From Ardenticatenales bacterium (lineage in GTDB: Bacteria > Chloroflexota > Anaerolineae > Promineifilales > Promineifilaceae), in contig JACKBM010000011.1 in NCBI GenBank assembly GCA_020634575.1, positions 62,001 to 126,000 on the forward strand: 64,000 bases of DNA, in the 5' to 3' direction. The position numbers and the translations under genes are program-made. The notes under the pieces were generated by a model. That model did no database searches. It was not told the origin of the DNA and saw only the letters and a list, made by a program, of their open reading frames with translations. Shown one piece after another: positions 7,251 to 16,906 of this stretch (position 1 is the first letter of the stretch; each line of letters opens with the position of its first letter).

Positions 7251-8684
7251 CTATTCTACAAATGGCGCCAGGTGGCGGATGAAGTGGGCCTTGAGGGCAG
7301 CGGCGTAAGCTGCTTCGTGGTCAACCAGGAAGGCTTGTGTGGCCGCGCCAAAGGTATCCAGGATGGAGCCGAAGGTTACGTGCAGCACCTGGCGGGCCGA
7401 GAACTGCTCCAGCAAGCCGGACAATTCTGCGTCGCTGAGCGCGCTTTCTTCCGGGACCTCGTCCAGTCTGGCATCCAGGAAGTACGTTTTGCGATCATAC
7501 TCGAAGCGCTCCCGGGCTAACGTCAGGATCTGGCGGAAGAAGGCCGGGTCCGTGGTGGCGATGGCGCGCAGGAGTTCCAGATAGCTGGTCCCAGCCGTTT
7601 TGACATGAGCCCGCCCCTGGCTGGCTGCCGCAATCTGCCCATAAATCGAGAATTTGTCTGACCCTGTATGGATACTGAGCTTATAGTTGCCAAAATGGTG
7701 CATGATGGCCGCATGTTTGGCCAACTCAGCGGCAAACTCCGCCTCGTCACCCAGATAATCCACCCCTTTCTGGAACTTGCCCACAAAGCGCGGTGCCAGG
7801 CTGACCACCGGCACATCTAGCCGCGCCAGCTCATTGGCGATGAAGTAATGTTCGTAGGCCGAGGTCGGCGTATCGGTCTCGTCGACCGACATTTCCAGCT
7901 CAAAGGGTCGCCCCGCCATTTGCTCCGTCAGCGCGTTGGCGATGGCGGCGGTGTGGGCCAGGGCTCGGCCATATTTGGCCAGCGCCCGCAGCAGGATCTC
8001 CTCCGTGAACGCGAGCGCCAATCCGTCAAGCTGAATGGGCGCTGAGCAGTAACGCTGCTGCATGTCGGCAAAGTCACTGGCGAGCGCGGCCCAGGGCAGC
8101 GTATCCATTTTGTCCTGCAGGCGGGATAACGGATCTGTCTGCGCTTGGTTGTCGACATAGTCGCTGGGGTCGATGGTGTAGAAGGTGTAGCCGGCGGCCA
8201 CGAAAGGGGCCAGGTGTTCTATCTCTTTGACATGGTCAGCGTCGGCGCCCCAGGGCGCCTGCCAGCCGCATTGCAGGACGCCCCACATGGCGTCATCCAG
8301 CACTTGCTGGGGGGACCGGCCGGTCCGGCTATTCTCCCGCACCGACTGCTGCGCAAAAATCGGCGCGATCTGCCCGGTAGGGTCGGCCGCCCGCAACGCC
8401 GCGATGTGGCCCGGCGTGGCCGCCCCCAGCCGGTCGCCAAACCCATACGAGGTTTGCAGCCCCAGCGGGACCGGATTCAACCAGGGCAACCGCCGCCGCA
8501 TCTCTGCCGCATTGGCCGCCGTCAGCGGAAACAGCTCTGGACTCTCCGCGTCGCCGCTAAAGCCAGCCACGTCCCCGCGCGCGCCCAGCAAACGCTCGCC
8601 GGTCGCCTGCCGTGCTACAAAGTAAGTTGTCCCCTCATGCGTTACTGTTGACTCGGGGTAAAGTGTAAGGCCATCTAGTTTCAT
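7251..8684 (-). CDS. uxaE: Tagaturonate/fructuronate epimerase
   Basis: Encodes 477 residues. It shows the distinctive blocks of the UxaE family first described in Thermotoga maritima: SYGFGDRLGAATPGHI (about 80-95), PIFAQQSVRENSRTGR, GADADHVKE, TFYTIDPSDYV, and a C-terminal KLSIHTGSDKFSIYG. The enzyme interconverts D-tagaturonate and D-fructuronate, which lets galacturonate enter the glucuronate branch and bypasses UxaB/UxaA. Cytoplasmic; no signal peptide. The neighbours uxaC and the SDR mannonate oxidoreductase complete the galacturonate-to-mannonate route, which strongly supports the call. Confidence 0.9.
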   Translation of the reverse strand: MKLDGLTLYPESTVTHEGTTYFVARQATGERLLGARGDVAGFSGDAESPELFPLTAANAAEMRRRLPWLNPVPLGLQTSYGFGDRLGAATPGHIAALRAADPTGQIAPIFAQQSVRENSRTGRSPQQVLDDAMWGVLQCGWQAPWGADADHVKEIEHLAPFVAAGYTFYTIDPSDYVDNQAQTDPLSRLQDKMDTLPWAALASDFADMQQRYCSAPIQLDGLALAFTEEILLRALAKYGRALAHTAAIANALTEQMAGRPFELEMSVDETDTPTSAYEHYFIANELARLDVPVVSLAPRFVGKFQKGVDYLGDEAEFAAELAKHAAIMHHFGNYKLSIHTGSDKFSIYGQIAAASQGRAHVKTAGTSYLELLRAIATTDPAFFRQILTLARERFEYDRKTYFLDARLDEVPEESALSDAELSGLLEQFSARQVLHVTFGSILDTFGAATQAFLVDHEAAYAAALKAHFIRHLAPFVE

Positions 8685-8694
8685 GATTTTTTCT

Positions 8695-8844
8695 CTTTTT
8701 TGCCACGGATTGGCACGGATTTAACACGGATTTCTTTTGGTGGGTTTCTGGTGACCTTGTGTCGCCTGACAAACAGGTTGCCATATCAAAGTCCACCACA
8801 TCAAATAGAAAAAAATCCGTGCTAAATCTGTGTTAATCCGTGGC
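8695..8844. repeat. Imperfect inverted-repeat element between uxaC and uxaE
   Basis: The left arm from 8695 (TTTTTTGCCACGGATT then GGCACGGATTTAACACGG) is matched by the right arm 8810-8844, whose complement reads GGCCACGGATTAACACAG followed by ATTTAGCACGGATTTTT. Short CACGGATT units recur inside each arm. Arm composition and position parallel the element at 7111-7247. It occupies almost the entire 168-bp gap and contains no gene. Confidence 0.7.
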
Positions 8845-8852
8845 CAATTCCC

Positions 8853-10271
8853 CTAAACAAACTTGTAAGCAACCATGGCCAGGTCGTAGGCCAGGGCCCG
8901 GACCATGGCCAGCCCCTCCTCGGGCGCGACGATATGGCGGACGACGAGGCCGGCGACCCAGTCGGCGGCGGCGCGGCGCCAGACGTCGTGGCGGGCCGGG
9001 ATGGAGGGGTAGGCGCGGGTATCATCGTTGAAGCCGGCGGTGTTGTAGATGCCGGCGGTCTCGACCACGTTGTCGAAGAAGCGGCGCATCCCGTTCAAAC
9101 TGTCAAAGAACCACCAGGGCGGCCCCAGCTTCACCGCCGGGTAATGGCCGGCCAACGGCGCCAGTTCGCGGCTGTACGTGGTTTCGTCCAGGTTAAAGAG
9201 GATGAGATTGAATTCCGGCCGGTTACCAAACTCGTTCAGCAACGGCCGCAACGAGCGCGTAAACTCCGCTGCCAGCGGGATATCTGCGCCCATGTCCCAG
9301 CCAAACTGCTCGAAAATCAGGTCGTTGTGATTGCGATATGAGCCGACGTGCAGCTGCATCACCAGCCCATCCTCGACGCTCATGCGGGCCATTTCCAGCA
9401 GCATATGACCGGTAAACAGGGCGGCATCGGCCGAATCGACTGTGCCATTGAGGGCCCGGCTGAAAATTTGCTCGGCGGCGGCGGCGCTGAGCCGGCCGGT
9501 GTAGGCGGTCTGGGCGGCATGGTCGGTGGCGTGGGCACCCATCGCCTTGAAGAACGTGCGCCGCTGCTCCAGGGCGCGGATGTAGCTGGGGAAATCGACC
9601 ACGTCGATGCCGCTAACCTCACTGAGCAGGTCAATCTGCGCCCGCCAGCCGGGGCGTTCCAGGTCGACGACGGCGTCGGGGCGGAAGGTGGGCAGGATCC
9701 GGCCGGTCCAGCCGCTGTCGCGGATCGCCTGGTGGTGGGTCAGGGTATCGGTGGCGGCGTCAGTGGTGCAGAGAAGTTCGATGTTGAACCGCTCATACAG
9801 CCGGCGTGGCTGCATCTCATCGCTTTGTAAGGCCGCATCGATCTGATCATAGATCGCCTGGGCGTTGCCGCTTTCCAGTAACTCCGTCACCCCAAACAGC
9901 GTCGCCATCTCTTCGCGTAGCCAGATGCCGGTGGGGGTGCCCCGGAACAGGTGGAAATGGTCCGCAAACCGCTGCCAGGCCCGGCGTGGATCCGTTTCGC
10001 TCGGGCCGCCGTCCCGTCGTGGGATGCCCAGATCCGCCATCGGCACCCCCTGGCTGTACAACATGCGGAAGATGTAATGGTCGGGGACCAGCAGCAGCTC
10101 GGTGGGGGAGCCGAAGCGGTAATCCGGGTCAGCAAAGAGCCGCGGATCGACGTGGCCATGCGGGCAGACCAGCGGCAGGCCGGCCACCTGCTCATAGAGT
10201 TGGCTGGCCATGGCCCGCTGCGCCGGCTGCGGCGAAAAATAGCGGTGCGGGTGTAGTTCTAATTTCGTCAT
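8853..10271 (-). CDS. uxaC: Glucuronate/galacturonate isomerase
   Basis: Encodes 472 residues from ATG 10271 (MTKLELHPHRYFSPQP), chosen over the longer frame because AAAGAGAG precedes it and family members begin here. Family blocks visible: PLVCPHGHVDPRLFADPDYRF with the HxH metal site (about 32-36), the RMLYSQGVP segment, LCTTDAATD, LPTFRPDAV and MQLHVGSYRNHN. UxaC isomerises D-glucuronate to D-fructuronate and D-galacturonate to D-tagaturonate. It heads the uxaC-uxaE-SDR set, with repeat elements in both gaps. I could not assign a promoter. Confidence 0.93.
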   Translation of the reverse strand: MTKLELHPHRYFSPQPAQRAMASQLYEQVAGLPLVCPHGHVDPRLFADPDYRFGSPTELLLVPDHYIFRMLYSQGVPMADLGIPRRDGGPSETDPRRAWQRFADHFHLFRGTPTGIWLREEMATLFGVTELLESGNAQAIYDQIDAALQSDEMQPRRLYERFNIELLCTTDAATDTLTHHQAIRDSGWTGRILPTFRPDAVVDLERPGWRAQIDLLSEVSGIDVVDFPSYIRALEQRRTFFKAMGAHATDHAAQTAYTGRLSAAAAEQIFSRALNGTVDSADAALFTGHMLLEMARMSVEDGLVMQLHVGSYRNHNDLIFEQFGWDMGADIPLAAEFTRSLRPLLNEFGNRPEFNLILFNLDETTYSRELAPLAGHYPAVKLGPPWWFFDSLNGMRRFFDNVVETAGIYNTAGFNDDTRAYPSIPARHDVWRRAAADWVAGLVVRHIVAPEEGLAMVRALAYDLAMVAYKFV

Positions 10272-10725
10272 AAACTCTCTTTTCTCAAAACTCTCTTCAC
10301 ATAGGAGACATAGCCGCATACAAGAGGATTTGGCCGCTAATTGCGCCAAGCGACAATTTGCCTCCAGTTAATTGTGGCTTGTCCGTCGGCCCTTTGGTTT
10401 AAAATTCTGACGTCACCTTGAGCCTCGTTCATGGGGCATTACCCAAATCAAGAGAGGGCGAAGGGCCCCTCTCCATGATGTTGGCCTGAAAGGTTGGTGG
10501 CGGGCTTCAGGTTATGTTTCGTAGGAAACCGGCGACCGGCCGGTCCTGTCAGCGCCTCAGATCGGGATCCCTCGCGCTCTCTAAATGAGCGCTTTTCACG
10601 GCAGACAAAGCTCGGGATGACGTCAGGATGATGAGCGGGATGCCTGATTTGCTTTTGGACAAGCCTTAAAGCGGTCACTACAAACCTGGAAATGCGCATC
10701 ATTTCACCTTTTTCTTGGCAAAGAG
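10272..10725. other. Intergenic region without a supported gene
   Basis: The 454 bases hold no convincing gene. An open frame on the minus strand (10448-10738) overlaps the neighbouring gene end and encodes low-complexity arginine-rich sequence. The region has a GC-rich hairpin around 10452-10473 (GAGAGGG against GCCCCTCTC), one ACCGGCCGGT palindrome at 10535, and a degraded dispersed repeat at about 10558-10632 containing GATCGGGATCCC and CTCGGGATGACG. Confidence 0.6.
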
Positions 10726-11709
10726 CTAGCCCAGCCATCTTTTGAACCAGCTAAGGCTGGGCGGCAAGGCGTAGGCGTGGCCGCCGGGATGGATATGCAA
10801 GTGACAGGCATCCGGCTGGCCCGCAGCGGCGTAAGCTGCCGCGACTGTCACGTATTGGGCCTTACTGCCGGTAATTGGGAAGATGGGATCAATCTCACCA
10901 TTGAGCAGCAACAGCGGCCGCGGCGCGATCAGGGCGCCGATCGCCCCCATTTCGCCCAGTTCCCGTACGCCCGGCACGTAGTTGCATTCACAATGGGCCA
11001 TCCCCAGGATCGACTCAGCATAGGAGCAGAAATAGCCGGCCACGACGGCCGCTGTGATCCGCTCCTCCAGCGCCGTCAGGAATAACGCTGTCGTGCCGCC
11101 GCCGGAGAGGCCGGTGCAGCCCAGCCGGCTCATGTCGGCATCGGGCCGGGTCGCCAGGAAATTGATGGCGCAGATCGCGTCCCAGCAGCGCTCACCCAGC
11201 GTCGTCCGCCCGTGCATCATGTAGGCAAACGAGAGATGGCGGCAGGAGCGGGGCACGGCGTTGTCATCCAGCTGGTCGGTGATCCGCTCACCCATGCCCC
11301 GCTGTTCGATGGCGCAGACCAGGTAACCGGCCTCAGCCAGAGCCTGGGCGTAATTGTTGTCCGCCGCCAGGTTGCGCGCCGCTGTCGCCTCATCCGGGTA
11401 ATGGCCCAGAATCGGGCCGACGCCAGGCCCATGGCCGTGAAAGGCCAGGATAGGCGCAAAGGGCGCCTCAGCTTTGGGGATGAGCAGGTAGAGCGGGATC
11501 TGGACGCCTTCGCCGGCGTCGAGGCTATACTTTTCCTCGAAGTAGCTGCCCTCGTCCTGGCGGCTCAGGAGCTGGGCGGCGACGGGGATAACCGGCCGGT
11601 CCTTAATCCCCAAAATGGCGGCCAGTTTGGCCCGGGGCGTGGTTTCAGCGGCCGGGTCGCGGGGCGGGGCGGGAGTGAGTTGGGAGATGTGTGGTTGCAG
11701 ATTAAACAT
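10726..11709 (-). CDS. Alpha/beta hydrolase (dienelactone hydrolase/acetyl-xylan-esterase-like)
   Basis: Encodes 327 residues. The nucleophile elbow is GLSGGG within GCTGLSGGGTTALF (about 200), the acid lies in LNGEIDPIFP, and the histidine in HIHPGGHAY near the C-terminus completes the triad. No signal peptide, so cytoplasmic. The oxyanion side includes LAFHGHGPG. The family includes carbohydrate esterases and enzymes related to 7-fold Abhydrolase_7. Beside a rhamnosidase and uronate genes, a role in removing acetyl or other ester groups from pectic oligosaccharides is plausible but unproven. Confidence 0.82.
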   Translation of the reverse strand: MFNLQPHISQLTPAPPRDPAAETTPRAKLAAILGIKDRPVIPVAAQLLSRQDEGSYFEEKYSLDAGEGVQIPLYLLIPKAEAPFAPILAFHGHGPGVGPILGHYPDEATAARNLAADNNYAQALAEAGYLVCAIEQRGMGERITDQLDDNAVPRSCRHLSFAYMMHGRTTLGERCWDAICAINFLATRPDADMSRLGCTGLSGGGTTALFLTALEERITAAVVAGYFCSYAESILGMAHCECNYVPGVRELGEMGAIGALIAPRPLLLLNGEIDPIFPITGSKAQYVTVAAAYAAAGQPDACHLHIHPGGHAYALPPSLSWFKRWLG

Positions 11710-11824
11710 AGCTTTGTGTACCGGCCTCTGAGCGCTGTGCGCAGCTCGAATTGCCGTCTGACGGGAACGCGTTACGACACAATCAAGGGCTGTGCCATCT
11801 GGCCAGTTTGGCCTCGGGCAAATC

Positions 11825-12922
11825 TCAAGGCGTTAACATGACCTTGATAGCGTCCTTGGCATCGTGCACAATCTGGATCCCGTGTTCGAATTGCTCAAGC
11901 GGGAAGGCGTGGGTCATAATGTCGTCGACCGGCACCTGGCCCTTTACCAGCATCTCAATTGCCAGCGGGTAGCAATAAGGTCCAAGATGGGAGCCGTGAA
12001 TGTTCAGCTCTTTGGTATCACCAATGATCGTCCAATCGACGGTGACCGGCTCGCCAAAGACACTGAATTCCACAAAGGTGCCCAGGCGGCGGATCATATG
12101 AAGCCCCTGAGCCACCGATTTAGGATGCCCGCTGGCTTCTATGTACACGTCGCAGCCGTAGCCGCCCGTGAGTTTCTTGACTTCGTCGACGACATCAACC
12201 TCCAGCGGGTTCAGGACCAGGTCGGCGCCACACTTTTTGGCGATGTCCAGCCGGGCTGGTTGCAGATCGAGGGCTATTAAGCAGCCCGGGTTTTTCAGAC
12301 GCGCGGCGGCGACCATGCCCAAGCCTAACGGACCGCAACCAGAAATAACGACGACGTCGCCAAATTGAATCTCCCCGCGCTGAACAGCATGGATGGCGCA
12401 GGCCAATGGCTCGATATACACCGCCTGTCGAGGGGTGAGCAGCTTGGGGACGCGATAATTGATGGCGTCAGCGGGGAAACGCATATATTCGGCCATCGCC
12501 CCGGGTGTTCTCTGCCTGAAGCCGTAAACGTCGTGTTTCCTGTCACACATCCAGTATTGGCCCCGCTGGCAAAAGCGACAGTGCCAGCAGGGCACAATTT
12601 GCTCAGATATGGCCAGGTCACCAATCGCCAGCCCATATTTTTCGGCAGCGCCAGCGCCTAAAGCAACCACTTCACCTACAAACTCATGCCCTGGCGTGAT
12701 GGGTGGCTGGCAGTAGCCCTGACGATCCGCATCGCCCCAGAATAGCGGCGCGCCGGTATAACATTTGATGTCGCTGGCACAGATCCCGACGCCAAGAACG
12801 CGCACCAACACTTCCCCATTGGCTATGGCGGGAACGCTAATCTCCTCCAACCGGTAATTTTCTGGCCCGTAACAGACGACGGAGCGCATGGTTTTGGGTA
12901 TGTCAATTTTGGCAGCAGTCAT
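11825..12922 (-). CDS. Zinc-dependent polyol dehydrogenase (erythritol/threitol dehydrogenase-like)
   Basis: Encodes 365 residues from ATG 12922, which has the ribosome site AGAGGAAGAG; the longer frame runs back into the GH78 gene. Medium-chain dehydrogenase with catalytic zinc ligands Cys48 and His79/Glu80 (GHEFVGEV). The structural zinc site is Cys112, Cys115, Cys118 and Cys126 (PCWHCRFCQRGQYWMC). The Rossmann loop is GCGPLGLG, and NAD preference is suggested by ALDLQPARLD. The opening IPKTMRSVVCYGPENYRLEE and the GYCQPPITPGHEF block match sequences I remember as erythritol/L-threitol dehydrogenases. In this locus the substrate could equally be a rhamnose- or uronate-derived polyol. Confidence 0.85.
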   Translation of the reverse strand: MTAAKIDIPKTMRSVVCYGPENYRLEEISVPAIANGEVLVRVLGVGICASDIKCYTGAPLFWGDADRQGYCQPPITPGHEFVGEVVALGAGAAEKYGLAIGDLAISEQIVPCWHCRFCQRGQYWMCDRKHDVYGFRQRTPGAMAEYMRFPADAINYRVPKLLTPRQAVYIEPLACAIHAVQRGEIQFGDVVVISGCGPLGLGMVAAARLKNPGCLIALDLQPARLDIAKKCGADLVLNPLEVDVVDEVKKLTGGYGCDVYIEASGHPKSVAQGLHMIRRLGTFVEFSVFGEPVTVDWTIIGDTKELNIHGSHLGPYCYPLAIEMLVKGQVPVDDIMTHAFPLEQFEHGIQIVHDAKDAIKVMLTP

Positions 12923-12941
12923 CGCTCTTCCTCTAGGATTT

Positions 12942-15566
12942 TCAGGCAGCAGGCAACGTAAAACGGTGACTGCCGGAGCCGGCTTCACCGGCGAAATGAT
13001 ATTGGTTGGGACCGGCCGGTAAATACACCTCGGCAACCACATTTGGCGGCAGCGTCAATTCAAGGCTGAAATGGTCGCCCGCACGGGTCCAGCTCACTGC
13101 CACTGGCCCGCGCTCGGTGGGGATGGTGCCGCTGGCGGCGGGCAGCCGGTCGCCAAACCAGAGCGGGCGGACGCGCAGGCGGGCATATTGCGGCGCCAAC
13201 GGCTGCACACCCAGGACATACTCTTGAATGCCGAGCAGGCCAATCGCTCCCCAGGGATGGGACATGCTGACATCTTTAACCCGGTCGGCGTCCCAGCTTT
13301 CCCAGGTGCAGGTGGCTCCCTGGGCGATATTCTGGGCCCAGCCGGTCCAATCCGCGCGGGTAAACAGGTCGAGCAGATGAACGCCGTCGCCCATCTCGCC
13401 GACGGCGCGGATGAGCCAGTAGACGGTGGGCATACCGACGCGCATTTGCATCTGGCGAATGTGGTCGAGGACGCTGGCGCGCTGTTCGGCCGGTGTCAGT
13501 CCCAGCGCCAGGGGGAAGATGTTGGCCTGCTGCGAGGCGTGGTCGCTTTGGGAACCATCCACCCGCAGGCCGTCGCAGTAAATGCCGGCAGCCGTGAGCA
13601 GACGGCTGTTGATGCCCTGCGTCAGCCGGGCGGCGCGCGCGGCGTAGGTTGCAGCCATAGCCCCATCGCCGAGTAGGGTGGCGATCTGGACGATCACGGT
13701 GAAGTCGATGGCCGCGTAGCCATTGACGACGGTGCGGGCGACAGTCGCCATGTCGTAGCCGTAGCGCATCGAGGGGGGCCAGTCGATGATGCCTTCCTCG
13801 TACGGGCCACCGCCGCCGGTCAGGTGGTAGATGAGGCCATCGCTGTCAGATTGATGGCGGGCCACATAGGCGGCGATCGCCTTGAGTTTGCCGTAGTGTG
13901 CCTGCAGGAAATTCCGGTCGCCGGTTTGCTGGTAATAATGCCAGACCCAGAGCAGATAAGATTGGGTGAATTCCGGGATATCGCGGGCGCCGTCGCCGTT
14001 GGGATAGACCGCATTGAGCCGGCCCCAGTCCGCGGCGCTGTGCCAGTAATGGTCCATTGAATCCAGGAATTCATGCAGCGAGCGCCGGGTCAGGAGCCGT
14101 TCGCCATAAGCGGCCAGCGCCACCAGGCTGATGTTAAGGCTGTCGAGCAAAAACGCCCCTTTTTCCCGGGTGGGTGTGTCCAGGAATTGCTCCTGAGAAG
14201 CCAGGGGCACCGATCGCTTGAGAAACGCCCAGACTTTGTTCAACATCGGGTCAGACGAGGCAAAGGCGGATTGCTCGGCGTCCATTTCGCTGTGCTGGAC
14301 GATGAAGCTGAAGTTCTCAGCCGTAATGGGGCAGGGGCTATTTTCGATTTGCAGGTAGCGCCAGCCCAGGTAGAGCTGAGGCCGGAAAGTGAAGGGGGCG
14401 CCGTTGGCGATGGCGATGTAACGCAGGTCGGTGCCCTGGTTGTGGGGTTGATGGATGGCGCCGTGTTCATCCAGCGTATAGCCCCCAGCCATCTGGATTT
14501 CCTGGCCCGCTGGGCCGCCGCTAAATTCAAGCTGCGGCCGGCCGGCGTAAACGGCGCCGAGGTCGACCAGGTAGCGGCCAGCGCCCTGGTCTATGATAGA
14601 TTGTGGGGCGATGGGGTATTCCGCGATCCGGGTTAATTCGGGGCGCAACCGGCCGGTCCAGGGCGGCGTCGGCTGCGCACCCAGCACCGTCACCCCCGCC
14701 CAATTCGCATAGCCACCAAGATTGCTGTACCAATCCAGCAGCATTTCCCGGGCGTCGATCCGCTCCACGTAGCCGACGCCCTCGTGGGGGTGGCGGGGCG
14801 GCTGGTCGGGCTGCCAGGCCGTCGCGCGGGTGCATAGCCAGCTACCGTCGCTGCCCAGCACAAACTGCGTGCCATCTTCATAGTGCACAATCAGCTTGAG
14901 CAGTAGCCCTGGTTCGCTGGCCGGGCGGCCCTGACCGCCGCCGTACCAGTGTGTCAGCAGCGCCAGGAGGTTGTCCTCGCCCGCGCTCAACCGGTCGGCC
15001 ACGTCATAAGCGCGGTAATACTGGTATTGGGGGTAGTGATACGCCTGGCCGCGGCCAAGGCAGTGGCCGTTCAGGTACAGTTCGTATTGGTGGACGGCGC
15101 TGAGGTAGAGGGTGGCCTGCTGGATCGCACCGGCCGGTAACCCAAACGGCTTCCGGTAATAGGTGTACTCATCCGGCTCGCCGGTGGTGCGCCGAATCCA
15201 GTGCGCGCCGGCCCATTCAGCGTTGGCAAATAGGCCGGTCTGGAAAGCGGTTGGCGGCGCGTAGGCGGCGGTTGCGGCCGGATCGTCCCAGCAGCGGACC
15301 GTCCAGAAGTAGCGGGCGTCCGGCGCCAGCGCTGGTCCGTCATAGGGCAAGTGGTTCTGGCTATCGCCAACCAGCCGGCCGCTGTCCCAGATGTCGGCCT
15401 GGCCGGTGGCTAACGCCTCTGCTGAACGGCTGACCAGGATCTGGAAATGGCTCTGGTGGGCGTTGTTGTGATCCGCCTGTAGCTGCCAGCCGAAGTAGGG
15501 GTGAGCGGATGTGCCAACCGGCCGGTCGACATCCTCTGTGCGCAATGCAGTCGGCGTCAGGGTCAT
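12942..15566 (-). CDS. Alpha-L-rhamnosidase (GH78)
   Basis: Encodes 874 residues, the usual size for GH78. The order is typical: an N-terminal fibronectin-like segment (FQILVSRSAEAL, IWDSGRLVGDSQNH), a beta-sandwich with WIRRTTGEP, YLSAVHQYELYLNG and the QYQYYRAYDV motif, then the (alpha/alpha)6 catalytic barrel (DTPTREKGAFLLDSLN, GDGARDIPEFTQSYLLWVWHYY, TCTWESWDAD), and a beta C-terminal domain. No signal peptide, so it acts on imported rhamnosides. It starts five bases after the stop of the Gfo/Idh/MocA gene and belongs to the transporter operon. Confidence 0.92.
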   Translation of the reverse strand: MTLTPTALRTEDVDRPVGTSAHPYFGWQLQADHNNAHQSHFQILVSRSAEALATGQADIWDSGRLVGDSQNHLPYDGPALAPDARYFWTVRCWDDPAATAAYAPPTAFQTGLFANAEWAGAHWIRRTTGEPDEYTYYRKPFGLPAGAIQQATLYLSAVHQYELYLNGHCLGRGQAYHYPQYQYYRAYDVADRLSAGEDNLLALLTHWYGGGQGRPASEPGLLLKLIVHYEDGTQFVLGSDGSWLCTRATAWQPDQPPRHPHEGVGYVERIDAREMLLDWYSNLGGYANWAGVTVLGAQPTPPWTGRLRPELTRIAEYPIAPQSIIDQGAGRYLVDLGAVYAGRPQLEFSGGPAGQEIQMAGGYTLDEHGAIHQPHNQGTDLRYIAIANGAPFTFRPQLYLGWRYLQIENSPCPITAENFSFIVQHSEMDAEQSAFASSDPMLNKVWAFLKRSVPLASQEQFLDTPTREKGAFLLDSLNISLVALAAYGERLLTRRSLHEFLDSMDHYWHSAADWGRLNAVYPNGDGARDIPEFTQSYLLWVWHYYQQTGDRNFLQAHYGKLKAIAAYVARHQSDSDGLIYHLTGGGGPYEEGIIDWPPSMRYGYDMATVARTVVNGYAAIDFTVIVQIATLLGDGAMAATYAARAARLTQGINSRLLTAAGIYCDGLRVDGSQSDHASQQANIFPLALGLTPAEQRASVLDHIRQMQMRVGMPTVYWLIRAVGEMGDGVHLLDLFTRADWTGWAQNIAQGATCTWESWDADRVKDVSMSHPWGAIGLLGIQEYVLGVQPLAPQYARLRVRPLWFGDRLPAASGTIPTERGPVAVSWTRAGDHFSLELTLPPNVVAEVYLPAGPNQYHFAGEAGSGSHRFTLPAA

Positions 15567-15571
15567 CTGAT

Positions 15572-16903
15572 CTAGCCCGTCTGATCCCGCTGGGCCATGT
15601 AGGTTGAGAGCGGGAATAGCTCGTCGATTACAACCAGTTTGCCGGTCCGCATCGCCTCATTGCCGGCGATGCCTACCAGGATGGAAGCGGCGCCATCGAT
15701 GTGGGAGGCGGCCCGGCGGAACGGATCGGCCGGTGGGTTGGGGTCGAAGATCTGCTCCAGCATCACCGGGTCAGCGCCGCCATGGCCGCCTTCGGACATG
15801 GGTACGTCGACCTCATAAGGTTCGCCGAACATAGGGAAGACGCGCATCCGTGTGGCCTTAAACGGCCCCTTGCTGGCGTCAGCCTGGCCGTCACCCAGCA
15901 GGTGGATGACGCTCTCCTCGATATCCATCTCGATGCGCCCTTTGGTGCCGGTGATGGAAACACGTAGCCCCTCCCAGGGGGAGTAAGCGACCAGGCAATA
16001 GGAGAGAATCGCGCCATTGCTGTAGCGCGCGGTCACCGCCATCGTATCCTCAATGTCGATGGGCTCGCCGAAGACGTTGCGGTCGCGCAGGTAGCCGGTT
16101 TCCGTTTCGGCGTCGAGGTAGAGCGCTTTCAAAGCTGATTTAGAGGTGAGCTGCAGGGCAAATGGATCGTCGGCTGCTTCGGGGACGCCAGTATAGCGTT
16201 CATAGCTGTACTGCTCGCCGCGCGCTGCCGCGTTTTCCTTGCCGTAGAATTGCAGGTTGCCCAGGGCAAAGACGCTGCGCGGGTAGGCGTCGATCCACCA
16301 GTTGACCAGGTCAAAATGGTGGGTGGCTTTGTGGACGAGCAGGCCGCCGCTGTTGGCTTTTTCGCGGTGCCAGCGGCGGAAATAGTCAGCGCCGTGGGAG
16401 GTGTCCAGCAGCCAGGAAAAGTCGACCAGGAGCGGCCGGCCGACGGCGCCTTCCATGACGAGCTGGCGGAAGCGGGTGTAGGCCGGGGCGTAGCGGTAGT
16501 TGAAGGTGACGCGGAGGGACCGGCCGGTCTTCTCTATCGTCTCATAAATCTGGCGCAGCCGGCCGACATCTGTGGTCATCGGCTTCTCGCTGATGACGTC
16601 ACAGCCAAGCTCCATCGCCCGGCAGATGTATTGGTGATGGGTGCTGTCCATGGTGCTGACGATGACCGTATCCGGCTTCGTCTCGGCAATCATCTGGTCG
16701 AACTGGTCGGCTTTGTAAGTGGGGCGGGGGGCCATATCCAGATTTTCGGCCAGCTGCTCGTTGTACCAATCCATACGCGTCTGGCTCAGGTCACACAGGG
16801 CGACCAGCTCCGAGACTTCCCGATAAGTGACGGTGACGGCGTTGACAAACATGCCGGCCCGGGAGCCGGTGCCCACCAGGGCATACCGTTTACGCTGATT
16901 CAT
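15572..16903 (-). CDS. Gfo/Idh/MocA-family oxidoreductase
   Basis: Encodes 443 residues. The N-terminal Rossmann fold begins [14 protein letters not shown], and the family motif EKP is present in [11 protein letters not shown] (about 105). The C-terminal alpha/beta domain has [13 protein letters not shown], the usual catalytic histidine region. These enzymes oxidise or reduce sugars and sugar acids with NAD(P). It sits between yesL-like and GH78 genes with spacings of three to five bases, so it most likely handles a sugar released from the imported oligosaccharide. GGAG precedes the ATG by nine bases. Confidence 0.88.
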   Translation of the reverse strand: MNQRKRYALVGTGSRAGMFVNAVTVTYREVSELVALCDLSQTRMDWYNEQLAENLDMAPRPTYKADQFDQMIAETKPDTVIVSTMDSTHHQYICRAMELGCDVISEKPMTTDVGRLRQIYETIEKTGRSLRVTFNYRYAPAYTRFRQLVMEGAVGRPLLVDFSWLLDTSHGADYFRRWHREKANSGGLLVHKATHHFDLVNWWIDAYPRSVFALGNLQFYGKENAAARGEQYSYERYTGVPEAADDPFALQLTSKSALKALYLDAETETGYLRDRNVFGEPIDIEDTMAVTARYSNGAILSYCLVAYSPWEGLRVSITGTKGRIEMDIEESVIHLLGDGQADASKGPFKATRMRVFPMFGEPYEVDVPMSEGGHGGADPVMLEQIFDPNPPADPFRRAASHIDGAASILVGIAGNEAMRTGKLVVIDELFPLSTYMAQRDQTG

Positions 16904-16906
16904 TTC

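Noticed and set aside
8695..8844. CRISPR-like repeat spacing of CACGGATT units
   Set aside because: Only short, irregular units within one inverted-repeat element; no equal-length repeats with unique spacers and no cas genes.
10448..10738. 96-codon minus-strand frame upstream of uxaC
   Set aside because: It overlaps the end of the hydrolase gene and encodes a degraded dispersed repeat (HPDVIPS-like reading), a pattern typical of repeats rather than genes.
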